Assembly (NCBI GenBank): GCA_964436345.1
Contig: CAYTCC010000021.1
Span: 1-19,916 of the forward strand
Direction of reading: 5' to 3'
Length of the DNA stretch: 19,916 bases
From: GCA-002694895 sp964436345
GTDB lineage: Bacteria; Chloroflexota; Dehalococcoidia; Lucifugimonadales; GCA-002694895
In this document: in pieces, positions 1 through 6,658 of the stretch
Numbering within the stretch: the first letter of the stretch is position 1
How the letters are laid out: the number at the start of each line of letters is the position of its first letter
The notes under the pieces: model-generated
The model's database searches: none
What the model was told of the DNA's origin: nothing
The model's input: only the letters and a program-made list of their open reading frames with translations
Program-made: the position numbers and the translations under genes

Positions 1-112
1 GCGCATACAACACCCTTCCACATTTTATACATAATTTATTTAATTCATCTACTGAATATTCTTCTCCGCAACCAGGATAAGTACATTCAAGATTGACAAC
101 AAAACTTCTCAT
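1..112 (-). CDS. thrC: Threonine synthase, N-terminal fragment (runs off left edge)
   Basis: The minus strand opens with ATG at 112 and stays open to the window edge, giving 37 residues. They begin MRSFVVNLECTY and carry a four-cysteine zinc-ribbon pattern: C10 and C15, then C33 and C36 in a CIKC pair. A short Cys-rich N-terminal ribbon starting with a 'LEC' motif is typical of the PLP-dependent threonine synthase subgroup that converts O-phosphohomoserine to threonine. The PLP domain would lie outside the window, so the family call rests on the ribbon alone. Another zinc-ribbon-headed PLP enzyme, such as a cysteate synthase-like relative, is possible. The gene diverges from the aminotransferase at 265 across 152 bp of very AT-rich DNA. 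That gap holds a perfect minus-strand TATAAT (147-152) about 35 bp before the start, without a convincing -35. Confidence 0.55.
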   Translation of the reverse strand, partial: MRSFVVNLECTYPGCGEEYSVDELNKLCIKCGRVLYA

Positions 113-194
113 AAAATTAACCCATAAATATTATTTAATACAAATGATTATAAAATATATTTAATATAAATATTTACCATTTAAAACCTTATAG

Positions 195-223
195 TTACAA
201 AATAATTAAAAGTCTTATATAAT
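195..223 (+). promoter_or_regulatory. Putative sigma-70 promoter of the aminotransferase-tenA pair
   Basis: A perfect -10 hexamer TATAAT lies at 218-223, 41 bp upstream of the ATG at 265. A weak -35 candidate, TTACAA, sits at 195-200 with a 17-bp spacer (GTTACA at 194-199 with 18 bp is the alternative). In DNA this AT-rich a TATAAT occurs easily by chance, so the call depends on position and spacing. Confidence 0.4.
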
Positions 224-264
224 TCCTATTATTAATTAATAAGCAAATACAATTCAGGACAAAT

Positions 265-1596
265 ATGACAACCCCTATAGAAAAAAAATATATTGAAAAT
301 CATTCAAAATCAGAGCGAAAATTTAAAGATGCAATGAATTTATTCCCAAATGGAGTTACGCATGATGCCAGAATTACAAAACCCTTTCCTTATTACATTT
401 CAAATGCTCAAGGATCAAAAAAATGGGATATTGATGGAAATGAATATATCGATTACAAATCAGGTCATGGGTCAATGTTATTAGGACATGCACATCCGGA
501 AATAGTTAAAGTTGTTAAAGACACAATCGCAAAAGGTAGCTTGCCTGGGGCATCTACCGAATACGAAGTTGCGTGGGGAAAAGCTATAAAAAATTTAGTA
601 CCATCAGCAGAAATAATAAGATTTACAAGTTCCGGAACTGAAGCAGATATGATGGGTATGAGAATAATGAGAGCTCATACAGGAAAAAATAAAATCGTCA
701 AATTTGAACATCACTTCCATGGATGGAGTGATGGGGCATCAGCAACAGGTGGTGCTGATGAAAATTGGGAATATGGCATCCCTAGCCAAGTTTTAGATAC
801 AATGATTGTTATACCCCCAAATGATATTTCTATTCTTGAATCTTTATTAGATAAAGACAATGATATTGCAGGAGTAATGCTAGAACCAACAGGTGCTCAC
901 ATGGGGCAATATCCAATAAAGCCTTCTTTTCTCAAAGAGCTTAGACAATTATGTACCGACAGAAAAATCGTACTTATGTTTGATGAAGTAGTAACAGGTT
1001 TTAGAGTAGCCAAAGGAGGAGCAGAAGAACTATTTGGAATAACACCTGATATAAGCTCATGGGCTAAAATACTCGGAGGAGGATTACCCGGAGGTTGTGT
1101 AACAGGAAAAGCTGAATTTATGGAAATTCTAGAAAAAAAACCAGGAGGAAAAAGTATGTATCACCCTGGTACATTTAATGCCAACCCATTATCTGCTGCT
1201 GCAGGAGCAAAGGCTTTAGAAATAGTAAGAACGACTGATGTTAATGAAATTGCTGCAAAAAGAGGTGAACAACTAGTTTCCGGCTTAAATGGAGTATTAT
1301 CAAAATTAGAAATTCCTGGATTAGCATATGGAAATGATTCATTGGTTCATTTCAGATTAGGAATTGAAGCAAATTCAGTAGAAGACATTATCAATCTGAC
1401 TAAGGAAGATGAATCGAAATCTTATGGTGGTGAAATACATAGTCAACTAGGATTATCTCTTATCAATCAAGGAATAGATACCTGGTCAGCATCAAGGTTT
1501 ATAATGATGGCAGAACATAGTGAAGATGACGTAAATCAAACTATTGAAGCTATGGAAAATGCATTTATTGAAACCAGAAACCAAGGAACCATTTAA
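265..1596 (+). CDS. Class III PLP aminotransferase, glutamate-1-semialdehyde aminomutase-like
   Basis: This is a full-length 443-aa fold-type I PLP enzyme. Visible landmarks are the phosphate-binding SSGTEA (122-127), the HHFHGW segment (149-154), the cofactor-ring Asp in FDEVVTGFR (D240), the Schiff-base lysine K268 in SWAKILGGGLPGG, and GTFNANP (302-308), which closes the phosphate site. The GGGLPGG and GTF-NP context resembles the GSA 2,1-aminomutase subgroup more than ornithine- or GABA-type aminotransferases. However, the sequence departs from canonical HemL, and no other tetrapyrrole genes are nearby, so I would not call it HemL. The substrate is unknown. The ATG follows an AGGA-like site in caggacaaat. 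The stop is 13 bp before the TenA start, so the two are probably co-transcribed. A role in handling an amine or aldehyde near thiamine salvage is inference only. Confidence 0.88.
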   Translation: MTTPIEKKYIENHSKSERKFKDAMNLFPNGVTHDARITKPFPYYISNAQGSKKWDIDGNEYIDYKSGHGSMLLGHAHPEIVKVVKDTIAKGSLPGASTEYEVAWGKAIKNLVPSAEIIRFTSSGTEADMMGMRIMRAHTGKNKIVKFEHHFHGWSDGASATGGADENWEYGIPSQVLDTMIVIPPNDISILESLLDKDNDIAGVMLEPTGAHMGQYPIKPSFLKELRQLCTDRKIVLMFDEVVTGFRVAKGGAEELFGITPDISSWAKILGGGLPGGCVTGKAEFMEILEKKPGGKSMYHPGTFNANPLSAAAGAKALEIVRTTDVNEIAAKRGEQLVSGLNGVLSKLEIPGLAYGNDSLVHFRLGIEANSVEDIINLTKEDESKSYGGEIHSQLGLSLINQGIDTWSASRFIMMAEHSEDDVNQTIEAMENAFIETRNQGTI

Positions 1597-1609
1597 TACT
1601 TTAATTGTA

Positions 1610-2284
1610 ATGAGTTTTACTAAAGAACTATATTCAGAAACCAAAGATATACAATCTTTAATTATTAATCATAAATTTCCTATGGGAATTGGAGATGGTA
1701 CATTAGACATCTCTTGTTTCAAACATTTCATTGAACAAGATTATTTATTTTTAATTGAATATGGCAAAATATTAGGATTGGCAACAATTAAATCTCCTGA
1801 TTATATAACAATGAGCAAATTCAGTATTTTATTACAAGAAACATTGAATACCGAAATGCAACTTCACCTTTCATTTTGCGAAAAGATAGGCATAACAGAA
1901 TCTAGACTTCAAAACTTAGCCCCTACAAATGCAACAAGTGCATATACCAATTTTTTAGTAAAAACTGGTTACGAATCTGATTTTCCAAAAATAGCTGCTG
2001 CCTTATTACCATGCATGGCTACTTATGCGGAAATAGGAACAAAACTCAATTCAATAAAACTTCCTGGCATACATCCTGCTTACTCAGAATGGATAAATAT
2101 GTATGCAGGCAATGAATTTCAGGAGCTTGCTGAATGGATGACTAATTTAGTAAATAAAATAGCTGAAGATTGCACAGAACAACAAAAACAGAAAATGAAA
2201 ACAATCTATATATACAGTTGTAAATTTGAGTTAGATTTCTGGTCCAGTAGCTTAGATAAAACCCGATGGAATACATTAGAATAA
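1610..2284 (+). CDS. tenA: TenA family aminopyrimidine aminohydrolase / thiaminase II
   Basis: The 224-aa product fits TenA/THI-4 proteins, all-helical cytosolic enzymes of the haem-oxygenase-like fold that hydrolyse the aminopyrimidine of degraded thiamine for HMP salvage, or cleave thiamine itself. Key positions are present: D44-Y45 in EQDYLFL, Y112 in SAYTNFL, the nucleophile C135 in LLPCMATYAEIG (the same number as in Bacillus subtilis TenA), and E207 in CKFELDFW. The usual DGTL and YxxWI segments are also there (29-32 and 158-162). The frame is open upstream to 1544, but that part overlaps the aminotransferase; ATG 1610 gives the family N-terminus 13 bp after that stop and is preferred. 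The gene converges on the MFS gene with a 9-bp gap. All catalytic residues are intact, so it should be active. TenA_C versus TenA_E subtype is not assigned. Confidence 0.88.
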   Translation: MSFTKELYSETKDIQSLIINHKFPMGIGDGTLDISCFKHFIEQDYLFLIEYGKILGLATIKSPDYITMSKFSILLQETLNTEMQLHLSFCEKIGITESRLQNLAPTNATSAYTNFLVKTGYESDFPKIAAALLPCMATYAEIGTKLNSIKLPGIHPAYSEWINMYAGNEFQELAEWMTNLVNKIAEDCTEQQKQKMKTIYIYSCKFELDFWSSSLDKTRWNTLE

Positions 2285-2293
2285 ATAATTTAT

Positions 2294-3535
2294 TTAAATT
2301 TTTTTAAGAGATGTATTAAATAAAAACATTGTTATTCCTACAAGAAATAAAATAACACCCCCGAGCATTAAAGAAATTAATACTCCAAAATGTTCTGTCA
2401 ACAAAATTTTATCTAAAAATCCACCCAATGTTCCTACCCATAAACTACCAAGGGACATAAAACTAAATGACATAACAAAAATACCTACAACTCTGCCTCT
2501 AAATTCTTCAGACACATAAATTTGTATTGCACTCATCACTGAAGTTGCATATAAAGAATTTGCAAATCCAATAATCAGTATAATAAAAGCTGCCAAGGGA
2601 ATATATTGATATACAGCAGAAGATCCTGCAAATAAAATTAAAAACAATCCGGAAAATAACATACTTAAACAAATTGCTAACCTTTTATTTGGAATCCCTG
2701 ATTTTGAAAAAATTATTGTTGGTAAGACAGATCCAATCCCAGCTGCAGTCATTAACAATCCGGTACCTTTTGAGCCAACCTTGAAAATTTGTACTCCAAT
2801 ATATGGCAACATATTTAAATATGCATACCCAGATAAGTAAACTAAAAATGAAAGACTGAGTAAAACTAACATGGGTTTGTTTTGGTATATATATTTCAAT
2901 CCATCAAAAGCATCAGAAATCGGATTTCCATCACCAGATTTTTTCGGGTAATACAAAGGTTTAGTTGTACTAAATAACACAATAAAAATTACAATAAGCA
3001 GGCATGAAAAAAGTAAAGCAAAACTTCCTCCATACAATGCAAAAATAAATCCTGCTATCAATGGAGCAATGACTCTAGTTCCTTGCCATGCAAACAAATC
3101 TACCACAACTCCGCTAGATAAATTTATTTTTTCAAGTAAAGATGGAAAATATGACATTTTTGCAGGCAATTCAAAGGCAGTTGAAAAACTTATTATTGCA
3201 GCAATAATATAAACATGCCAATATTCAAGAAATCCATTAGCATAAGAAAAAGCAAAAATAATAAATATTACTACCTGAAATAGTTGTGCAATAAAAACAA
3301 GAAGTTTTTTATTAAATCTGTCTGCTACAGCTCCTCCAAATACATTAAAAATAATTGTCGGGAGTGAAGCATATAGACCTAACATACCTAATGCTTCTGG
3401 AGATTCATTCAATTCATGAACTATCCAAGATTCTGCAAAAATAAAAATTTGAACAGCATGATACGAAAAAATATTCCCAATAAAATAAATTGTAAAATGC
3501 CTGGATCTTAATGCTTCAGGTAAAAATTTCATCAT
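2294..3535 (-). CDS. Major facilitator superfamily transporter (MFS_3 / EntS-like)
   Basis: The 413-aa integral membrane protein has about 12 hydrophobic segments in two halves. After the second helix comes the MFS motif-A-like loop GGAVADRFNKK (about 67-77). The LRSRHF start and the motif-A context resemble the MFS_3 group, which includes enterobactin exporter EntS and many uncharacterised drug or metabolite exporters. An acidic/basic loop near the middle (about 195-210) separates the halves. The substrate cannot be read from sequence. Two ATG codons in tandem at 3535 and 3532 are possible starts; an earlier TTG at 3538 is less likely. No clear Shine-Dalgarno site precedes them. The 3' end faces tenA across 9 bp, so the two are convergent and not co-transcribed. 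Nothing nearby shows its regulation. Confidence 0.85.
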   Translation of the reverse strand: MMKFLPEALRSRHFTIYFIGNIFSYHAVQIFIFAESWIVHELNESPEALGMLGLYASLPTIIFNVFGGAVADRFNKKLLVFIAQLFQVVIFIIFAFSYANGFLEYWHVYIIAAIISFSTAFELPAKMSYFPSLLEKINLSSGVVVDLFAWQGTRVIAPLIAGFIFALYGGSFALLFSCLLIVIFIVLFSTTKPLYYPKKSGDGNPISDAFDGLKYIYQNKPMLVLLSLSFLVYLSGYAYLNMLPYIGVQIFKVGSKGTGLLMTAAGIGSVLPTIIFSKSGIPNKRLAICLSMLFSGLFLILFAGSSAVYQYIPLAAFIILIIGFANSLYATSVMSAIQIYVSEEFRGRVVGIFVMSFSFMSLGSLWVGTLGGFLDKILLTEHFGVLISLMLGGVILFLVGITMFLFNTSLKKI

Positions 3536-3962
3536 CAAATTCTAACACATTATTTATTGATCTAACTAAATATAGCAATAAAGAAATAATTATTAAAATC
3601 ATTGACACAATTCAAATAGTTTATAAGATCAATTACTTAGTGGGCGAGGCTCTAACTCTCACTATCCCAAGACCAACAAATTTGAAGAAACTTGCAGGAA
3701 TACAAGGAATAGAATAGAATCAAAATATAGGTATTAGTTATTTAAAGTTATCATTAATAGTCCTCGATAATTTATATAATTAATTCAACCCAACAAAGTT
3801 AGTCAATTATCTATCTATTTTTTAACTAATATATTACTGAATATTATTGGTATTTATATTCTTACGATCAAAAGTTGTCGAATGGTCAGTGCTTAAAGAA
3901 AATAAATAAGTAACTTGTATGTAATTTTGCTTTGAGTAACTTATTTATAACAAATAAAAAAT
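3536..3962. other. 427-bp gap between divergent MFS and IPCT/DIPPS-like genes
   Basis: Both flanking genes point away from this gap, so it must hold at least two promoters. A TATATAAT-like string lies near 3770-3780, but I cannot assign a convincing -35/-10 pair to either gene. An open frame crosses the left part (to 3717), but it overlaps the MFS start and looks non-coding. A hairpin at 3902-3948 is listed separately. No RNA gene is recognised. Confidence 0.5.
3902..3948. repeat. Inverted repeat upstream of the IPCT/DIPPS-like gene
   Basis: A perfect 10-bp inverted repeat pairs 3902-3911 (ATAAATAAGT) with 3939-3948 (ACTTATTTAT). After one mismatch, three more pairs (3913-3915 with 3935-3937) extend it, leaving an inner loop of under 20 nt. 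It ends 14 bp before the ATG at 3963, where an operator or a translation-modulating hairpin could sit. AT-rich arms arise easily by chance, so the function is uncertain. Confidence 0.35.
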
Positions 3963-5291
3963 ATGATGAAATGTGTAATAATTGCAGCAGGAAAAGGAGA
4001 AAGATTACAAGAAAAAGGAACTAGTAAACCGCTTGTCAATTTTCTTGGATTACCATTAATAGAACGTACTATTCGTACAGCTATAAAAGCTGGTATGAAT
4101 GAATTTTTTGTGGTAACCGGTCATGAAAAAGATCCTTTAGAAGGTATTTTAAATAAATTAAGTGAAGACACAGGTTTAGACATACATACTATCTATAATC
4201 CTGAATGGGAAAATAAAGCAAATGGTTTTTCAGTACTCACCGTTAAGGATAAAATAAAAGAACCTTTTTTGTTATTGATGTCTGATCATCTATTTGACCC
4301 ATCTATTGTAAGAAATTTATTTTCAAAATCAAATAAACCTGATGTTGTTTTGGCAATAGATACAAAAATTAACAATCCAATGATTGCCCTTGATATTGTT
4401 ACCAAAATTAAGGTTGATAATAATAAAATAACTAAAATAGGGAAAAATTTAAAACAGTACGATGGCTTTGATACAGGAATATTTTATTGTAAACCTGTAA
4501 TTTTCAAAGCCTTAGAAATATGTATAAAAAAAGACAAGGGTTTTTTAACAGATGCAATACAATACCTAGCAGACAAAAATAAGGTTGGTATTTTCAAGAT
4601 TAAGGATAAATTTTGGGCTGATATCAATGATCCGGAATCATATCGTAAGGCTGAATCTGAGGTATTGAAAAATCTGAATAAACAACAAGATGGAATTATA
4701 GCACGATATTTTAATAGACCTATTTCTCTTTGGATTTCAAAGAAATTATCTTTTACCAATATTACCCCAAATCAAATTTCAATATTTGCATTTAGTGTTG
4801 CATGCATTGCTTCGCTCTTGTTTGCTATGGGCTCATATATCCCATTAATTATAGGGGGAATATTAGCTCAAATTTCATCTATTATCGATGGATGTGATGG
4901 GGAAGTAGCACGTTTGAAATATCAAGAAAGTAGTTATGGTGGTTGGTTTGATGCTGTTTTGGATCGTTACGCAGATGCTTTTTTATTGTTTGGTTTAACT
5001 TGGCATCTATATTCTAATGGTGGAGGAAATTTATATTTAATAATCGGGTTTTTTGCAATTACTGGTTCTTTTATGCTTAGTTATACAGCAGATAAATATG
5101 ATAATTTAATGAAAATTTATATAAACACAAGAAATATACGTATCGGAAGAGATATGCGTATATTTGTTATTCTATTAGGCGCTTTGTTAAATCAAGTTGA
5201 ATTAATATTGATATTTGTTGCTGTTGTGATGAATATAGAGGCTATAAGAAGAATGATAATATGTAAAAATCCAACCACGGAAACTCTATAG
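3963..5291 (+). CDS. Bifunctional nucleotidyltransferase / CDP-alcohol phosphatidyltransferase (IPCT/DIPPS-like)
   Basis: The 442-aa protein has two domains. Residues 1-235 are a sugar-type NTP transferase: nucleotide loop AAGKGERL (8-15), SKPL (21-24), metal-site LMSDHL (105-110), DTGIFYC (170-176) and a late FWADINDPESY (217-227). Residues 245-435 are a membrane CDP-alcohol phosphatidyltransferase with several hydrophobic helices and a complete DG-x2-AR-x8-G-x3-D-x3-D signature at D312, G313, A316, R317, G326, D330 and D334. This order, with the linker DGIIARYFNRPIS, matches the fused inositol-1-phosphate cytidylyltransferase/di-myo-inositol-phosphate-phosphate synthase of hyperthermophiles. 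The expected reactions are CTP plus inositol-1-phosphate to CDP-inositol, then transfer to a second inositol phosphate. Another polyol phosphate or a lipid acceptor is possible. No inositol-1-phosphate synthase or phosphatase gene is in view. ATGs lie at 3963 and 3966; neither has a clear Shine-Dalgarno site. Confidence 0.82.
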   Translation: MMKCVIIAAGKGERLQEKGTSKPLVNFLGLPLIERTIRTAIKAGMNEFFVVTGHEKDPLEGILNKLSEDTGLDIHTIYNPEWENKANGFSVLTVKDKIKEPFLLLMSDHLFDPSIVRNLFSKSNKPDVVLAIDTKINNPMIALDIVTKIKVDNNKITKIGKNLKQYDGFDTGIFYCKPVIFKALEICIKKDKGFLTDAIQYLADKNKVGIFKIKDKFWADINDPESYRKAESEVLKNLNKQQDGIIARYFNRPISLWISKKLSFTNITPNQISIFAFSVACIASLLFAMGSYIPLIIGGILAQISSIIDGCDGEVARLKYQESSYGGWFDAVLDRYADAFLLFGLTWHLYSNGGGNLYLIIGFFAITGSFMLSYTADKYDNLMKIYINTRNIRIGRDMRIFVILLGALLNQVELILIFVAVVMNIEAIRRMIICKNPTTETL

Positions 5292-5350
5292 CAAAACTCT
5301 TTAAATCAAATATAAATTCCTAGTACTCAAACTTTTACTCTTTTTTGATA

Positions 5351-5455
5351 TCATTCTTTAAATAATGTTTTAATTTTCTTTCTATCTTTTCTATCTGATA
5401 ATTTAATTTTTAATTTATATTTATATTTTCTTATAAGTTTTTTAATCTTTCTCAT
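5351..5455 (-). CDS. Possible 34-aa Lys/Arg-rich micro-ORF
   Basis: A minus-strand frame runs from ATG 5455 to TGA 5351 and encodes 34 residues, over 40% of them Lys or Arg (starts MRKIKKLIRKYK). A purine stretch with AAAGAAGAAA lies upstream of the ATG. The strand is A-rich, which by itself yields Lys, Arg, Ile and Leu codons, so this may be an artefact of composition. It does not match bL34, bL36 or another small ribosomal protein I know. Confidence 0.15.
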   Translation of the reverse strand: MRKIKKLIRKYKYKLKIKLSDRKDRKKIKTLFKE

Positions 5456-5520
5456 TTTAATTTTCTTCTTTAATTTTTATATATTTTTTTATATTTGTAA
5501 CTCAAACCTTTTGGCAATCA

Positions 5521-5542
5521 ATTACCCGCGATAACGGTTAAT
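5521..5542. repeat. Short imperfect hairpin in the 5292-5754 gap
   Basis: Arms 5521-5528 (ATTACCCG) and 5535-5542 (CGGTTAAT) pair over 8 positions with one mismatch around a 6-nt loop, CGATAA. It is among the few GC-containing structures in this AT-rich gap. No T-run follows on the plus strand, so it is not a standard terminator for the upstream gene. Confidence 0.3.
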
Positions 5543-5714
5543 TACTTCTTGCGAGGCATCTGTGACTGAAGGAAGATTTACTATGTATATTCTTTGTCAT
5601 CATCCCAATTTATCAAATTATATGCCTAGCCTTAGAATCATCTAAAGGCTTTATTTCATCTTTATCTTTTTCAATTTGATTCTTCTTATGTGTCATTTCA
5701 TGTACCATTTAGGG

Positions 5715-5744
5715 TTATTTCTAGTTATCAAATTTTGATATACT
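5715..5744 (+). promoter_or_regulatory. Putative promoter of tRNA-Gln
   Basis: A -10-like TATACT (5739-5744, within an extended GATATACT) ends 10 bp before the tRNA's first base, the usual distance for a tRNA transcript with a very short leader. The best -35 candidate is a weak TTATTT at 5715-5720 with an 18-bp spacer. The call rests mainly on the -10 and its position. Confidence 0.4.
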
Positions 5745-5754
5745 GAAGGGACAA

Positions 5755-5825
5755 TGCCCGGTGGTGTAGTGGTAGCACGAAGGACTTTGAATCCTCAGAC
5801 CCAGGTTCGAATCCTGGCCGGGCAG
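5755..5825 (+). tRNA. tRNA-Gln (anticodon TTG)
   Basis: The 71-nt sequence folds as a cloverleaf. The 7-bp acceptor is TGCCCGG/CCGGGCA. The D stem is GTGT/GCAC around AGTGGTA. The anticodon loop CTTTGAA has TTG at positions 34-36, reading CAA and CAG. The T arm is CCAGG-TTCGAAT-CCTGG and the discriminator base is G at 5825. The first anticodon-stem pair (27-43) is an A-C mismatch. CCA is not encoded and must be added afterwards. The stop codon of the convergent SDR gene begins only 3 bp downstream. Confidence 0.95.
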
Positions 5826-5828
5826 AAC

Positions 5829-6629
5829 TTAATGTTCTACTACAGATCCACCATTTACATTTATTGATTGACCAGTTATCCATGAAGTGGCTTTAGTGCA
5901 CAAATGTGCTATAAAATCTCCTACTTCATCATCTGTGCCTATTCTTCCAATAGCCGTTTTTTCTGCCCCTGTGTCCAAATCAAGGCCATCCATTCTAGAA
6001 GTTTCAGTAAATCCTGGACAAACACAGTTTACATTAATACTAAATGGGCCTAATTCTCGAGCCATAGATTGAGTCATTCCCACAACAGCAAAATTAGCAG
6101 CATTATATGCTAATGTGTTTGGAGAACCGCTTTTACCTGCAGTTGAAGAAATATTTACAATTTTACCGCCCTCTCCTTGTTCTTTTAAAACTTTCACAAC
6201 AGCTTTTGAGCATAAATATGTACCAAAAACTTTAATATCATTAACTTTTTTAAACACATCATCGGATAAATCAGTAATAGGAACTCTATCTTCACCTCTG
6301 GCAGCAGCTGCGTTATTGACTAAAATATCAATCCTTCCAAACTTTGATAGGGTTTGATTTATCATTTCACTCACACTTTGAGGTGATGAAACATTAGACA
6401 CCAATGGTAATGCTTCAGTGCCTTCTAATTGAATCTGTTCAGCAGTGCTATATATATCTTTCCATCCTATTTCTTTTTCATCTTGAGGATAATTCAATGG
6501 ATCTCTGCCTGTTCCTGTAACAACCACTTTTGCACCTAACCTCGCCAAGGAAACTGCCGCTGCCCTTCCTATTCCTCTCAATCTACCTGCACCAGTGACA
6601 ATAGCAACTTTACCTTCTAATTCTAACAT
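5829..6629 (-). CDS. SDR family oxidoreductase with altered catalytic tetrad
   Basis: The 266-aa protein has the classical short-chain dehydrogenase/reductase fold: dinucleotide motif TGAGRLRGIG (12-21, with two extra residues compared with TGxxxGIG), NNAA (105-108), Ser in NISSTAG (S161/S162), Y175, and a C-terminal SWITGQSINVNGG segment usual in FabG-like reductases. The catalytic tetrad is odd. The lysine of YxxxK is Asn here (Y175-NAA-N179), while the helix-4 Asn, found by an ungapped alignment of DIKVFGTYLC with the usual DVNLKGVFLC, is K133. The two residues therefore look exchanged. It may still be a dehydrogenase with rearranged proton relay, or may have lost activity; the substrate is unknown. 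Start ATG 6629 lies 29 bp after the stop of the small Tat-like ORF, and ilvD is just upstream of that, suggesting one transcript. Its 3' end abuts tRNA-Gln. Confidence 0.85.
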   Translation of the reverse strand: MLELEGKVAIVTGAGRLRGIGRAAAVSLARLGAKVVVTGTGRDPLNYPQDEKEIGWKDIYSTAEQIQLEGTEALPLVSNVSSPQSVSEMINQTLSKFGRIDILVNNAAAARGEDRVPITDLSDDVFKKVNDIKVFGTYLCSKAVVKVLKEQGEGGKIVNISSTAGKSGSPNTLAYNAANFAVVGMTQSMARELGPFSINVNCVCPGFTETSRMDGLDLDTGAEKTAIGRIGTDDEVGDFIAHLCTKATSWITGQSINVNGGSVVEH

Positions 6630-6658
6630 TGATACAACCTTATTATAAAATTAATTTA

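Larger units (their letters stand above)
5292..5754. other. 463-bp gene-poor stretch before tRNA-Gln
   Basis: About 5330-5505 is strikingly pyrimidine-rich (T with some C) on the plus strand, so its minus strand is purine-rich. About 5510-5640 is more balanced and contains a small imperfect hairpin (5521-5542). From 5708 to 5613 the minus strand has a 31-codon frame beginning MVHEMTHKKN, with no Shine-Dalgarno site. One frameshift would extend it a little (ending WDDDKEYT), so it could be a decayed gene or chance. The tRNA promoter occupies the right end. I recognise no conserved RNA. Confidence 0.5.

Noticed and set aside
265..1596. Calling the class III aminotransferase HemL
   Set aside because: It has the GSA-aminomutase-like core but differs from the canonical signatures, and no tetrapyrrole genes are nearby. 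Only the subgroup is supported.
1544..1609. Upstream extension of tenA by 22 codons
   Set aside because: It overlaps the end of the aminotransferase in another frame, and TenA homology starts at the Met at 1610.
3511..3717. 68-codon open frame on the plus strand in the gap upstream of the IPCT/DIPPS-like gene
   Set aside because: It overlaps the start of the MFS gene antisense, has no Shine-Dalgarno site and resembles no family. Its end, LVGEALTLTIPRP, resembles the spurious peptides translated from the antisense of tRNA 3' ends.
3636..3717. Possible decayed tRNA on the minus strand
   Set aside because: A T-arm-like GAGAG-TTAGAGC-CTCGC string is present, but the loop lacks TTCGA, one stem pair fails, and no matching 5' acceptor strand occurs at the right distance.
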